64,000 bases of DNA from Branchiostoma lanceolatum (GCF_035083965.1 NC_089729.1:15860964-15924963); one strand, 5' to 3'; shown: positions 11,686 to 27,733, counted from the stretch's first letter. The notes: a model not told the origin generated them from the sequence alone. Made by a program: numbers and translations.

Positions 11686-11830
11686 CGGAATTTTCCACTG
11701 GTTCTCCCAGTCTTCCTCAGCTTTCTGACACAATTGCTCTGGACATGTGAGTTTTATTCAAGTGTGGTGTCAGTAATGGGTCACAACTGAACATTGGAAG
11801 TCTGTTGTTGGAAGGCCCCGCCTAATGTAC
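11686..11830 (-). other. probable 5'UTR exon of the zinc-finger gene
   Basis: Bounded by a good acceptor (TTATTTTCACAG, exon starting at 11830) and donor (CCG/GTGAGTACG, exon ending at 11686) on the minus strand. Spliced to the acceptor at 10661, the frame of the zinc-finger ATG runs back to a TAA inside this exon with no other Met, so it would be non-coding. Joining is inferred from splice sites only. Confidence 0.4.
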
Positions 11831-11980
11831 CTGTGAAAATAACATAAAAATCAGAAGGGATTGTGAACTTGCCTCAGGGTACCAGACTACTGCGCTACAG
11901 TCGCTAATCCTTCGGTCGGGGAAGCGAATTGCCCTGCCACCACAGTTGGCACACGGGCCCCTAATATTAGTGCTCACAGA

Positions 11981-12325
11981 TAGATATTAGAGACCAGCTT
12001 CCCAAGAGAGACCAGGTGCCCACTCTATCCCCTACTAGACCTTCTCGGGGCAAAAGGGATTGTCTCGCATTGCGCAAATGTTTCCAGGCTAATCGTGAAC
12101 CAGGCTTAAAGTCTCTCAAGAAATCATACATTGGTGTAACTAATGCAGATATTAGAGATCGGCTGCCCAAGAGAGACCAGTTGCCAATTCTATCCCCTAC
12201 TAGGCCTTCCCCAACCAAAAGGGGTTATCGTCTCGCAAATTGCGCGAATGGTCTGGTATTCAGGCTAATCGTGAACCAGTCTTAAAGTCTCTCAAGAAAT
12301 CATATACTCGTGTAACTATTGCGGA
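11981..12325. repeat. two-copy tandem duplication, ~170 bp
   Basis: Copies at about 11981-12150 and 12151-12325 share GCCCAAGAGAGACCAG, CTATCCCCTACTAG, AGGCTAATCGTGAACCAG and TCTCTCAAGAAATCATA. They differ by small indels near the middle. Short frames that cross them are not called genes. Confidence 0.85.
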
Positions 12326-12359
12326 CACAGTTATTAAAGCGTTATGTAAAATGGATTAT

Positions 12360-12615
12360 AGTAAAAAGGTGGAGAGGGATGTGCCATCGGAATTCAAAGG
12401 TGCCTCCGCAGCATAGGGGATCCTGAATATACTATTAATATAAAAACTGGAGAGGAGTGTGGCAGGGGTAGACAGGCCAGGTAGACAGGACAGCTAGCCA
12501 GGCCTGGTAGACAGCCCAGCCTTTTCCGCAAACCCCCCTGAATGGATCATGAACGTTATATAGATATAAAAGCTGGGGAGGGGTATGGCAGTGGGATTCA
12601 AAGGGGCCTGCATGT
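12360..12615 (+). repeat. degenerate tandem repeat
   Basis: Three loose copies of a segment with GGAGAGG...GTGTGGCAG and ATTCAAAGG.GCCTGC (around 12365, 12450 and 12575), plus a short GGTAGACAG run near 12465-12515. Confidence 0.5.
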
Positions 12616-12619
12616 GTTA

Positions 12620-14400
12620 CGCTACATTCAACAATCGAGTAAAGAAAAAAATTTGGTAACGGCCTCGCTATGAATTACGTGAATAAGACGGCTTTCACTA
12701 TATCGATTGAAAATCAGTTTTTACGGGAAAGGGGCCTACATACAACCTTCCCTCCCCAAAGCTGCTGGAGGATTAGTCCAAAACAAAATATTATGAATTT
12801 CATCTCATCTTCATTCTCGGTCACATGTTTACTACAAACTGTTGTTGTTTTCTTTACTCTAGCATTGAGAATTTTCAGAAGCTTTGGGGTCACATAAATA
12901 TTTAAATCACTGCTCTGCATACTCCCTAAAACACCTTGATATATAAACGTTACATACAAGTATTTGTGAACAAATATTCTTTCTTGAAAATGTATAAATG
13001 TCTTCCCTTGCGTCTTACCTTACTTCCAAACATATCAAATATCAAGAAAGAAGATAAGAAAGCAGGAATTCCGCGAGATGACAGACGGGAACAAAAGAAA
13101 ACATGGCTACTACGCTGTGAGAGGTCAAAGGTTAAGTAGAAGACCTATACCTTAACCTGATGATCTCAATAGTGTCGATATACTAAATGTTTCATCACCA
13201 TGAAAAATTTCGTATACATTATTTTTGATAACACGACTAGCATCTATATGAGAACAAATTAATTCAAGGTTAAATCTGATGTAACATAATTCACTGTCGT
13301 TGATTTTGTACTTTATTTATCTATTTGTTTTATTTGGTTTGGCTGTTCAGGACACACAACCAGGGCTGCCCAACTAGCTGTGGCTACTACAAAGACAAGA
13401 CATACCACAGAAGAATTAGACATTGACAACACATCTATAACAATACATAAAACTATTGTATATCAATGATCTAATTTTGTCATTGTACTACTTTTGGTGT
13501 CAGTTTCTTCAAATACATGACGACCATATCAGACAGAAAATGTGAATGAATACACAGTAAGTTTAACTGTGGATATGCAATGATATGTCCGCGATAGCTG
13601 TTACTTGATTCTCATGCATGGACAACATTGAAGATGAATACCACTCCCTAAAGATTTGTCCTTTTCATGCTCAAGAAAGGAAAAGATAAATGATTACATG
13701 TAACAACAAAATAACATGTAGAGAAATATTGAACGTACCTCTATCCTGCCCTGACCCTGTATCTCTCTGCCTAGGCCAATATAGCAGCTATGCAAAAAAA
13801 GAACCCGTGCCAACATGTGAACGGTATCTTTCCATTATATTATGTATCGAGTAATGAAGTTAGATTAGTACACTAGCTCGAATAATTCGTAGTCGTTTAT
13901 ATTCCATGTTATTTGTAATACATTGTACCTGATGCAATTGTTCATGGTGCAATTAACTTCGACTTGACTTGTATTGGAAATTCAGCCTGGGGTTTCATTG
14001 ATGTTTTATTCGACTCTTAGCTAAACTTATACGCAACCAAAAAACTAAAATTACACATTCGGCAAATTCGAAAACAAAGCATAGTGTCCTTGAATTTATA
14101 GAACTATGAGTACTAATTGTCATCAAATTTGGCTTCGAATTCAACCAATTTTATCGTGGTCCTATAGCGCAGGTTCAAGACACAACGAGTCGAATTGATA
14201 CTACAATGATATACTCTCTGTTGCACGTTCTTTAAGAAAAGATAAATCAAAAGTAAATTGTAAAGATTATCCTGTGGAGTGCATATGTCCAATAATTTCA
14301 ACGAATTCAGACAAATTGTATTTCTTCAAGCTGTACTAGTATTTGATATGAACAGACTACTGTTGATAAAGAGGACATTTATCATCATAACAATAGACAT
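12620..14400. other. intergenic upstream of the zinc-finger gene
   Basis: AT-rich with no supported exon. It includes the DR1-like site at 13122 and a YY1-like GCCATGTTTT (minus strand) near 13104, so the zinc-finger promoter could lie here; I found no clear first exon. Confidence 0.35.
13122..13134 (+). promoter_or_regulatory. DR1 nuclear-receptor-like site
   Basis: AGGTCAAAGGTTA is a direct repeat of AGGTCA half sites with one-base spacing (one mismatch), the consensus bound by HNF4/RXR-type receptors. One short site could be chance. Confidence 0.3.
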
Positions 14401-14840
14401 AACTATTTGTTGATCACAGACTGCCCTTGGTAACAATAGGCATAATAGTTTGTTGATCACACGTCATAAGTAAGTAGTGTTGAAGAAGTCCCCTACAGGC
14501 CAGCTGCACGTCGCTTCGCTTAATCATAGCCCAGGGTTTACACGTGCTGGGTTTACACGTGCACAGTTTCGGACTCGATTCGGGGCAGTGTGTGAGGAGC
14601 TTTGAGTGAAGTTTTCTGGTGCAAAATCGTTACGTCGGCCAAGACAGTATCCATGGGCCAAGACAGTACGAATTTGTGGTCATTGATCGATGTATCCATG
14701 GGTTACCGGGGGACCGGGAGCTTGACAAACATGACGATTTTGCCTTTCGACATCTGCTTGGAGACTTACTTACTGAAACTGCTCTCCTCAAAGGACAATG
14801 AGAATTGTTTCCGCTTGGTAGTCTTTAGGTACATGCAATC

Positions 14841-15101
14841 TTAACCCTCAAACAACCGAATGGGGTCATTTTTGACCCCAGGCGTGGATTTTGATGTGCC
14901 ATTTGAACATGTTTGATCTGAAAAAAATCCTTCCGTGACTTTGTCAGTAGACATCTTTCCTAACCTCTCCTAATTTTTTAGGCAGATCGGCACAATACTG
15001 TTGACATTGTATAGGAAGGTCTGTGTTGAGTCAACCGGGGTCATTGTGACCCCTTTCAGCCATTTTAGCCGCAAAAATAGGTTCGGGTGTTTGAGGGTTA
15101 A
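14841..15101 (+). mobile_element. piggyBac-like MITE, array copy 1
   Basis: A 253-bp element (14845-15097) flanked by TTAA on both sides. Terminal inverted repeats are CCCTCAAACAACCGAA and TTCGGGTGTTTGAGGG. Inside each end lies a short palindrome, GGGGTCATTTTTGACCCC and GGGGTCATTGTGACCCC. TTAA duplication and CCC-starting ends are hallmarks of the piggyBac superfamily. No coding capacity. Confidence 0.85.
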
Positions 15102-16671
15102 AGGTGTGACAAATTACAATTATAAAGACGATTGTTGTACACATGTGCTAAGTAACAGTGAACAACACCAATGTCCTCAAGTAACTTGGATTGGGAAATG
15201 CATTTCAGCTAGCGCTGGTGGTTAGTAAAGTAAAGGTAAAGCAGGCATCCTCAACTGAGATGAAGCATGATGCTTTTTCAAGTAGCTAGTGGTACTGTGG
15301 TAGAGCAATGCGGCTTCGCCACGGCTCGCGTTTTGGGCCAAGCACACCGGGTCACCCTACTCTTCTCGATAAGTGTGTTGGGTTCTTTTACGTGCACGGG
15401 TTTGACGCTTATGCCTAAAGCTCCCTCATACTCGCGATCGGGGCCGCCGGCTTTACGTCACCATCCGAAATGACGAATGCAATCCCTTACAACATGTCCG
15501 AGCTCAGGAGTTAGGAAAATGGTGGTGAACATCAAACAACGTTATGAGGGTGATCGTTTCTTACCTCATGCAATAATAATGTACATTCTGATAGTGTGAT
15601 ATATACTGATAGTAGGACGTATTCTATTATGCTGCTTTTTATATTGTATTTATTGCTTTGCCTGCGATTTGTAGGGCCTAAGTCTATGAAACCTTATAGA
15701 GTCGGATAATGTAAAGCAGAGACTTGAGTATGCTACTGGCACCCGTGCAGTTCACATCAGTGGAGGCCTGGCTGAGACATTCTACCAAGTACATTGTACA
15801 AGTTACTCTTCAAGTTATGTTTGAAATCTGGAGACAAAAGATGAGAAATTGAAGCATGGTCACAAAATCAGCCATAAAGAAGTTAGCTTGAAGGACAGCA
15901 CAGAAATAAGGTATAATGACAACACTGGCTTGCGATTTAGTTTCAGACATTGGCTGGCAGTTATGTGTACAGTTCTACAGAGTCCCAGTCTATAACCTCC
16001 TTGGTACACTACAAGTAGACACCAAAATTACAAGTCATGTCTCTAGACACACAACTACCAAAGCTAATGTGGAGAAGACATTTTCAAGTTGGAAATTTAT
16101 ATACAATTAGATACTCTGAAACAACGTTGACTGGGTTGATTTGAAAGTTTGAAAATTTGAACAAGGTTGATTTTCCAAAAAACTGAACTGATTGTATTGA
16201 TTATCCAGGTGATCTTATCTTGTTACATACATTATCTAACAATGGAAATAACCATCTATAGATCACAGACTGCCCATGATAACAATAGGCATAATGATTT
16301 GTTGATCACACGTCACAAGTCCCCTACAGGCTAACTGCACGTAGCTTCGCTTAATCATAGCCCAGGGTTTACACGTGCTGGGTTTACACGTGCACAGTTT
16401 CGGACTCGATTTGGGGCAGTGTGTGAGGAGCTTTGAGTGGAGTTTTCTGGTGCAAAATCGTTACGTCGGCCAAGACAGTATCCATGGGCCAAGACAGTAT
16501 GTGTTTTTGGTCATTGATCCATGTATCCATGTGTTACCGGGGGACCGGGAGCTTGACAAACATGACGATTTTGCCTTTCGACATCTGCTTGGAGACTTAC
16601 TTACTGAAACTGCTCTCCTCAAAGGACAATGAGAATTGTTTCCGCTTGGTAGTCTTTAGGTACATGCAATC

Positions 16672-16932
16672 TTAACCCTCAAACAACCGAATGGGGTCAT
16701 TTTTGACCGCAGGCGTGAATTTTGATGTGCCATTTGAACATATTTGATCTGAAAAAAATCCTTCCGTGACTTTGTCAGTAGACATCTTTCCTAACCTCTC
16801 CTAATTTTCTAGAGAGATCGGCACAATACTGTTGACATTGTATAGGAAGGTCTGTGTTGAGTCAACCGGGGTCATTGTGACCCCTTTCACTCATTTTAGC
16901 CGCAAAAATAGGTTCTGGTGTTTGAGGGTTAA
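16672..16932 (+). mobile_element. piggyBac-like MITE, array copy 2
   Basis: Same element, 253 bp (16676-16928) between TTAA sites, at the same position of the repeat unit as in copy 1. The left palindrome is broken here (TTTTTGACCGC). Confidence 0.85.
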
Positions 16933-17530
16933 AGGTGTGACAAATTACAATTATAAAGATTAAAGACGATTGTTGTACACATGTGCTAAGTAACAATGAA
17001 CAACACCAATGTCCTCAAGTAACTTGGATTGGGAAATGCATTTCAGCTAGCGCTGGTGGTTAGTAAAGTAAAGGTAAAGCAGGCATCCTCAACTGAGGTG
17101 AAGCATAATGCTTTTTCAAGTAGCTAGTGGCATCGCTACGGCTCGCGTTTTGGGCTAAGCACACCGGGTCACCCTACTCTTCTCGATAAGTGTGTTGGGT
17201 TCTTTTACAGAGGTTTGACGCTTATGCCTAAAGCTCCCTCATACTCGGGGCCACCGGCTTTACGTCACCATTCGAAATGACGAATGCAATCCCTTACAAC
17301 ATGTCCGAGCTCAGGAGTTAGTAAAATGGTGGTAAACATCAGACAACATTATGAGGGCAATCGTTTCTTACCTCATGCAATAATACTGTGCATTCTGATA
17401 GTGTGACATATACTGATAGTAGGTCGTATTCTATTATGCTGCTTTTTATACTGTATTTATTGCTTTGCCTGCGATTTGTAGGGCCTAAGTCTATGAAACT
17501 TTATAGAGTCGGATAATGTAAAGCAGAGAC

Positions 17531-17815
17531 TTGAGTATGCTACTGGCACCCGTGCAGTTCACATCAGTGGACGCCTGGCCGAGAAATTCTACCAAGTACA
17601 TTGTACAAGTTACTCTTCAAGTTATGTTTGAAATCTGGAGACAAAAGATCGATGAGAAATTGAAGTATGGCTACAAAATCAGCCATAAAGAAGTTAGCTT
17701 GAAGGACAGCACAGAAATAAGGTATATATTTGATGACAACACTGGCTTGCGATTTAGTTTCAGACATTGGCTGGCAGTTATGTGTACAGTTCTACAGAGT
17801 CCCAGTCTATGCTGA
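17531..17815 (+). pseudogene. conserved ~94-codon frame in repeat unit
   Basis: The frame contains IWRQKIDEKLKYGYKISHKE and ends FRHWLAVMCTVLQSPSLC. The same frame recurs in copy 3 at 19133-19411 with a 6-base in-frame difference, while copy 1 (15731-15990) has lost four bases (AGATGAG for AGATCGATGAG) and is shifted. No start context, domain or splice partner is convincing. It may be a captured exon or a mobile-element remnant, or simply an open frame shared by descent. Confidence 0.3.
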
Positions 17816-18517
17816 TTTCTTACACTACAATTAGACACCAAAATCACAAGTCATGTCTCTAGACACGCAACTACCAAAGCTAAATGTGGAGAAGACATTT
17901 TCAAGTTGGAAAGTTATATACAATTAGATACTCTGAAACAACGTTGACTCGGTAAAATTAGAATTTTTAAAATTTGAACAAGGTTGATTTTCCAAAAACT
18001 AAACTGATTGTATTGATTATCCAGGAGATCTTATCTTGTTACATACATTATCTAACAATGGAAATAACCACCTGTTGATCACAGACTGCCCATGATAACA
18101 ATAGGCATAATGATTTGTTGATCACACGTCACAAGTCCCCTACAGGCCAGCTGCACGTAGCTTCGCTTAATCATAGCCCAGGGTTTACACGTGCTAGGTT
18201 TACACGTGCACAGTTTCGGACTCGATTCGGGCAGTGTGTGAGGAGCTTTGAGTGGAGTTTTCTGGTGCAAAATCGTTACGTCGGCCAAGACAGTATCCAT
18301 GGGCCAAGACATGATTCAAGGACCAAGACAGTACGAATTATTGGCCATTGATCCATGTATCCATGGGTTACCAGGGGACCGGGAGCTTGAAAAACATGAC
18401 GGTTTTGCCTTTCTATATCTGCTTGGAGACTAACTGGCCGGATAAACAACTGAAACTGCTCTCCTCAAAAGACAAAGAGAATTGTTTCCGCTTCGTAGTG
18501 GGTAGGTATATGCAATC

Positions 18518-18521
18518 TTAA
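18518..18521 (+). mobile_element. empty TTAA target site in array copy 3
   Basis: Copy 3 reads TGCAATC-TTAA-AGGTGTGAC, exactly the sequence flanking the MITE in copies 1, 2 and 4, with a single TTAA and no footprint. It shows the pre-insertion state or a seamless excision. Confidence 0.85.
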
Positions 18522-20094
18522 AGGTGTGACAACTTACAATTATACAGATTAAAGACGATTGTTATACACATGTGCTAAGTAACAGTGAACAACACCAATT
18601 TCCTCAAGTGACTTGGATTGGGAAATACATTTCAGCTGGTGGTTAGTAAAGTAAAGGTAAAGGTAAAGCAGGCATCCTCGACTGAGGGGAAGCATAATGC
18701 TCTTTCAAGAAGCTAGTGGTACTGTGGTAGTGCAATGCGGCTTCGCTACGGCTCGCGTTTTGGGCCAAGAACACCGGGTCATCCTACTCTTCTCGATAAG
18801 TGTGTTGGGTTCTTTTACGTGCACGGGTTTGACGCTTATGCCTAAAGCTCCCTCATACTCGGGGCCACCCGCTTTACGTCACCATCCGAAATCCCTTACA
18901 ACATGTCCGAGCTCCGGAGTTAGTGAAATGGTGGTAAACATCAGACAACGTTATGAGGGCAATCGTTTCTTACCTCAAGCAATAATACTGTACATTCTGA
19001 TAGTGTGACATATACTGATAGTAGGTCGATTTCTATTATGCTGCTTTTTATATTGTATTTATTGCTTTGCCTGCGATTTGTAGGGCCTAAGTCTATAAAA
19101 CTTTAGAGAGTCGGATAATGTAAATCAGAGACTTGAGTAAGCTACTGGCACCCGTGCAGTTCACATCAGTGGAGGCCTGGCCGAGACATTCTACCAAGTA
19201 CATTGTACAAGTTACTCTTCATGTTATGTCTGAAATCTGGAGACAAAAGATCGATGAGAAATTGAAGTATGGTTACAAAATCAGTCATAAAGAAGTTAGC
19301 TTGAAGGACAGCACAGAAATAAGATATAATGACAACACTGGCATGCGATTTAGTTTCAGACATTGGCTGGCAGTTATGTGTACAGTTCTACAGAGTCCAG
19401 GTCTATGCTGATTTCTTTCACTACAATTAGACACCAAAATTACAAGTCTTGTCTCTAGACACACGACAACCAAAGCTAAATGTGGAGAAGACATTTTCAA
19501 GTCAAAAACTTATATACAATTAGATACTCTGAAACAACGTTGACTGGGTTGATTTGAAAGTTTGAAAATTTGAACAAGGTTGATTTTCCAAAAACTGAAC
19601 TGATTGTATTGATTATCCAGGGGATCTTATCTTGTTACATACATTATCTAACAATGGAAATAACCACCTGTTGATCACAGACTGCCCATGATAGCAATAG
19701 GCATAATGATTTGTTGATCACACGTCACAAGTCCCCTACAGGCCAGCTGCACGTTGCTTCGCTTAATCATAGCCCAGGGTTTACACGTGCTGGGTTTACA
19801 CGTGCACAGTTTCGGACTCGATTCGGGCAGTGTGTGAGGAGCTTTGAGTGGAGTTTTCTGGTGCAAAATTGTTACGTCGGCCAAGACAGTATCCATGGGC
19901 CAAGACAGTATGTGTTTTTGGTCATTTATCCATGTATCGATGGGTTACCGGGGGACCGGGAGCTTGAAAATCATGACGATTTTGCCTTTCTACATCTGCT
20001 TGGAGACTAACTGGCCAGATAAACAACTGAAACTGCTCTCCTCAAAGGACAATGAGAATTGTTTCCGCTTGGTAGTCTTTAGGTACATGCAATC

Positions 20095-20361
20095 TTAACC
20101 CTCAAACACCCGAATGGGGTCATTTTTGACCCCAGGCGTGGATTTTGATGTGCCATTTGAACATGTTTGATCTGAAAAAAATCCTTCCGTGACTTTGTCA
20201 TGATCAGTAGAAATCTTTCCTAACCTCTCCTAATTTTCTAGGGAGATCGGCACAATACTGTTGACATTGTATAGGAAAGTCTGTGTTGAGTCAACTGGGG
20301 TCATTGTGACCCCTTTCAGTCATTTTAGCCGCAACAATAGGTTTGGGTGTTTGAGGGTTAA
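20095..20361 (+). mobile_element. piggyBac-like MITE, array copy 4
   Basis: Element at 20099-20357 (259 bp) between TTAA sites, same position in the unit. It differs from the other copies by a six-base insertion (TGATCA) near 20200. Confidence 0.85.
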
Positions 20362-20953
20362 AGGTGTGACAAATTACAATTATAAAGATTAAAGACGATT
20401 GTTGTACACATGTGCTAAGTAACAGTGAACAACACCAATGTCCTCAAGTAACTTGGATTGGGAAATGCATTTCAGCTGGTGGTTAGTAAAGTAAAGGTAA
20501 AGCAGGCATCCTCAACTGAGGTGAAGCATGATGCTTTTTCAAGTAGCTAGTGGTACTGTGGTAGAGCAATGCGGCTTCACTGCGGCTCACGTTTTGGGCC
20601 AAGCACACCGGGTCACCCTACTCTTCTCGATAAGTGTGTTGGGTTCTTTTACGTGCAGAGGTTTGACGCTTATGCCTAAAGCTCCCTCATACTCGGGGCC
20701 ACCGGCTTTACGTCACCATCCGAAATGACGAATGCAATCCCTTACAACATGTCCGAGCTCAGGCGTTAGTAAAATGGAAGTAAACATCAGACAACATTAT
20801 GAGGGTAATCGTTTCTAATAAGCTTACGTCAAGCAATAATACTGTATTTTCTGATAGTCTGACATATACTGATAGTTATGTCGTATTCCATAATGCTGCT
20901 CTTTAGGTTACATTTATTGCTCTGTTGGCGATTTTATAGGGCCTGAGTCTATG

Positions 20954-21714
20954 CGATGTATGTTTTGCTAGCTACATGTTCTGTAATGTTTTAAGTGTGA
21001 GTAACAAAACCAGCACTAGCTGTCTAGGCCCCACGTGTATTGTACCGTCGCGATTCCTTCAATGTTTCTGTCAAAGAATACCGAGTCTCAACGCTGGCAT
21101 TTTCCCAACACCACAAATGATGTTTCTGTCAAAGTATCATTTTTATTACTACTATTATATCATTTTGAGTCATAATTGTGATGATTGTCACAATGAACAG
21201 TTCTACTGGTGGCGTCTTTCACCAGTATCTACACATGACATTATATTTTCATTTCCACAGCACGTAAACCGCACATGTTTAATCATTTCCCCACCAAGCA
21301 CTCCGGGACATCCGCTGCAGTAGACGATACAAACGGATTGTAAAGTTAGGCTCATATCGACATATTTAATACCCATCACGTAGGCTGGATAGCTAGTTAG
21401 TCAACACACCAACATTCTACCTATCTGTATGATATGCTTCTACAATATGGAACCACTTCGACCTGGGGAATAACAAGTGCACACATTGAATTTGACCTCT
21501 TCGTTATTATCTTTAGAAAGGGATACTGAATACCTATACCTTTATGCCGCTTATGTAAACAATCTATACCGATCAATCAATTACTGAGTGTAGAAATGAA
21601 ATAAATTGATACGGGGTAACTTTCGGTATTCCTTCAGTTATTTATCGATTTATTCTTTTTTTAATCTTTTTATTATTATTCTTATTATCAATTTTGTCTG
21701 TACAGCTGCCACTC
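20954..21714. other. intergenic
   Basis: Unique sequence after the array. Open frames here have no domain. A long T-rich run at 21640-21705 precedes the candidate splice acceptor at 21714. Confidence 0.4.
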
Positions 21715-21895
21715 CAGTGAGAGTCGGATGTACGATAATGTTTATCCCGGACAACTGTTGTCTATTTTACAGCCTAGCGCATATTGATGTGCAAGATGTT
21801 CCCCTTCAGACTACAGTCCAGTCGTCTTTGATTACATTAGCCTAACGCAGAGAAGTGATGTTGATTTCAGAATGCTTTCAAGATCTTTGGATTAA
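21715..21895 (+). pseudogene. possible decayed C-terminal exon with tyrosine motifs
   Basis: A strong pyrimidine tract and TGTACAG precede a frame reading CHSSESRMYDNVYPGQ and, after one in-frame TGA, DYSPVVFDYISLTQRSD, ending at TAA 21893-21895. YDNV fits the Y-x-N SH2-ligand pattern and DYISL a Y-x-x-Phi pattern. That looks like the tail of a signalling receptor broken by one stop. A second open frame overlaps it, so this is a weak call. Confidence 0.22.
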
Positions 21896-22879
21896 AATTG
21901 TTTTGTCTGTTGCAACCATGGAGAGGGCAATAACAGTTCAAAAAACCTTGAGGCAATGACGTATTATAACGACAGCTGCTTCCGTGAATAAGCTTAAGGC
22001 TTGTGTCCCTTCGGCGCAGCGGAAGGAGTCTTTTCCTTTGCCTTGTTATTTCCAACTTGTATCAAGAGATTTTGCGTGTACTATTTCATATATTTTCACT
22101 CAGGGCAACGGTCTAAGTGTACGTTTACAAATTGCTTTTTCTCTTTACAAATTACCTAGTCTTCGCCGGCCAAATTTCAGTAGCTACAATTGGGTTAATT
22201 TTCTTCAAAGCAATAATGCATACTTGGCGATGAGACGCTTCCTCTCGCTAAATACACTCTCCGAGTGTTTTATGATTTTATTTATCAATTTCACAATAAA
22301 GGCTATACAAAAAGTAGCCAATGGTCCGACTCTGTAGTATTCTACTATTTCCCTCAGTACTCTACACTTTTGGTGGCGCTTGCTATAGCTACGACTGAGC
22401 ATGCATTCAAATCATTATTCTAATGACATTTAAAACGAACAAAACAACGTAAGGGTACTTCAGAGAGCGCAAGATATAGCCAGCGGCATGCAATTAGTAC
22501 ACACGCACATAAACAGCGATGTTATTATAATAATGTTATCTATATCTGGATATTATAGAAAGTAGGCTCTTTACAAACAGCTTTATGATTTTACGATGGT
22601 TCTTTTGCAATACACATGGTGTTTTATATGACCATTGGCTAGGAGCTACTGGAGGTGATTTTATTAACGCAAATTTGATTTTTATGTCATCGGGACAATT
22701 ATATGTCTATGTGTTTGCGGACAGCAAAACTCAAAAAGCTGCGGGTGGATTTTCATAATATTTAGTACGCAGGTAAGGTGTCAACAAAAAAAGTCAAGGG
22801 GGATTATGGGGCTTATAGCGACTTTCATCATAACTGCCGATTTTGATATTTCGTTTAGCACCCCACTAGTCTTATTTGT
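21896..22879. other. intergenic
   Basis: No supported gene. Frames open on both strands at 21870-22400 shadow each other and show no domain. Confidence 0.45.
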
Positions 22880-22910
<31 letters not shown>

Positions 22911-22959
22911 GTTGGTTGGTTGGTTGGTTGGTTGATTGATTGATTGATTGATTGATTGA
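22880..22959 (+). repeat. compound (GATT)n(GGTT)n(GATT)n microsatellite
   Basis: About six GATT, seven GGTT and six GATT units in a symmetric block, uninterrupted. Confidence 0.95.
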
Positions 22960-23242
22960 ACATCCTTTTATCACTGTTAATCTTTTCTGATGCGTTTGTC
23001 ATTTTACATTGGTTTTTGATTCAGTAGCAACACTGCGGTTTCCGATATCCTGCTCAGCAGAGCTTCATTTGCAAATGTGTCGCGCGTCAGTGTGAGCGCT
23101 AGGGGAAACTTGCCTTGTCGTCTTATAGTCACCAACTAGTTTCTTCCCAGTGAGAAGGCGGCTTAAGGACCGTGACTGGCCCCACAGTTTTACCCCTAGC
23201 GTACGCGACATGTTGACAAACACAGAGTATATCTTCTTGAAA

Positions 23243-23690
23243 TCTGGGTCCCCCAGGAGAACCTAATAGCCAGAGGCTGCACTCCGTTCCCTGACGCACA
23301 TGCTAATGAGAAAAAACAGGTCCGTTTGGAACACTGGGTCCCTCATGGTAGGGAGGGGCAACTAGTCAGGTACTTCCCAAACTCTGACGTACATGTTAAT
23401 GAGAAGAAAAAGGGTCTCCGTTTGGGATACTGGGTCCCTCATGGTAGGGAGGGGCAACTAACCAGGTACTTCCCAAACTCTGACGCACATGCTAATGAGA
23501 AAAAACAGGTCTCCGTTTGGGATACCGGGTCCCTCATGGTAGGGAGGGGCAACTAGTCGGGTACTTCCCAAACTCTGACGCACATGCTAATGAGAAAAAA
23601 CAGGTCTCTGTTTGGAACACTGGGTCCCTCATGATAAGGAGGGGCAACTAAGCAGGTACTTTAAAAACTCTGACGCACATGTTAATAAGA
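23243..23690 (+). repeat. minisatellite, ~95-bp unit, ~5 copies
   Basis: Units contain ACTGGGTCCCTCATGGTAGG, GAGGGGCAACTA, AGGTACTTCCCAAACTCTGA and CACATGCTAATGAGAA, spaced ~95 bases. The array ends ~185 bases before the protease start codon, so it lies in or next to that gene's promoter. Confidence 0.92.
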
Positions 23691-23874
23691 GCTGGTCCCC
23701 TAAGTCTAACATTACAATATCGGACCATCTAACAATATATGTTAATGAGGAAACTATCTACTTAAGGAGGAGAACGATGCCCAAACGGTCCATTTCCCAA
23801 CGCCAGCAACCGAAGAGGGTACAGAGGTACGACTTGAGCTGTAACTAGCTACTTTTACCAAACTTTGTTTAAAT

Positions 23875-27280
<3,406 letters not shown>

Positions 27281-27727
27281 TGACTGAAACGGCATCCGTG
27301 TCCCGAAGCAATCATTTGCGTCATAAGTGTCATGTGTAAAGCGTACTGAAGAATAGAACCGTTTAGCGGTCCTATTTTAACACATCCACCTAAACAACCA
27401 TTAATGACCAAAAAAGGTTATAGATATTTATCGGTGGTGGCAATCCATGCCGTGCAAAAGCAAGGTGTATGTCACGCCAACTCTTGTATTATTACATAAT
27501 ATATATGATTTATAATTTTACATTATCTGTTTCAACTTGTTCATCATTTGCCACATATACATAAGAGACTGCTTTGTTATAAGAAAAGGCACTGGATGTA
27601 ACATATTAAGGATGTACCCATGTTATTCTATATATTGGTTAGTAAGTAGACTTTTAAGAGTTATCTTATTTTTCTATTCATAGTTTGTAGTTGATCGTAC
27701 AAAGGTCACTGTACTTTTTGTTACGCC

Positions 27728-27733
27728 AATAAA
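27728..27733 (+). terminator. polyadenylation signal of the protease gene
   Basis: AATAAA in CGCCAATAAAGCTTTGTC, ~450 bases after the stop codon. The ~35 bases around it resemble 52105-52142. Confidence 0.6.

Larger units (their letters stand above)
14409..20953 (+). repeat. four-copy tandem array of ~1.6-1.85 kb
   Basis: Head-to-tail copies start at the shared GATCACAGACTGCCC near 14409, 16257, 18072 and 19667; the last is truncated after GGGCCTGAGTCTATG near 20953. Each carries, in order, a GGTTTACACGTGC doublet, a block ending ATGCAATCTTAA, the TTAA insertion site, a dispersed-repeat block (TTCTCGATAAGTGTGTTGGG), and a block with a ~93-codon frame. Copies differ by point changes and small indels, so the expansion is not very recent. 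No reverse transcriptase or transposase is visible; this is a low-copy segmental repeat. Confidence 0.92.

Noticed and set aside
11967..12285. Overlapping frames on both strands
   Set aside because: They arise from the two-copy tandem duplication and show no domain.
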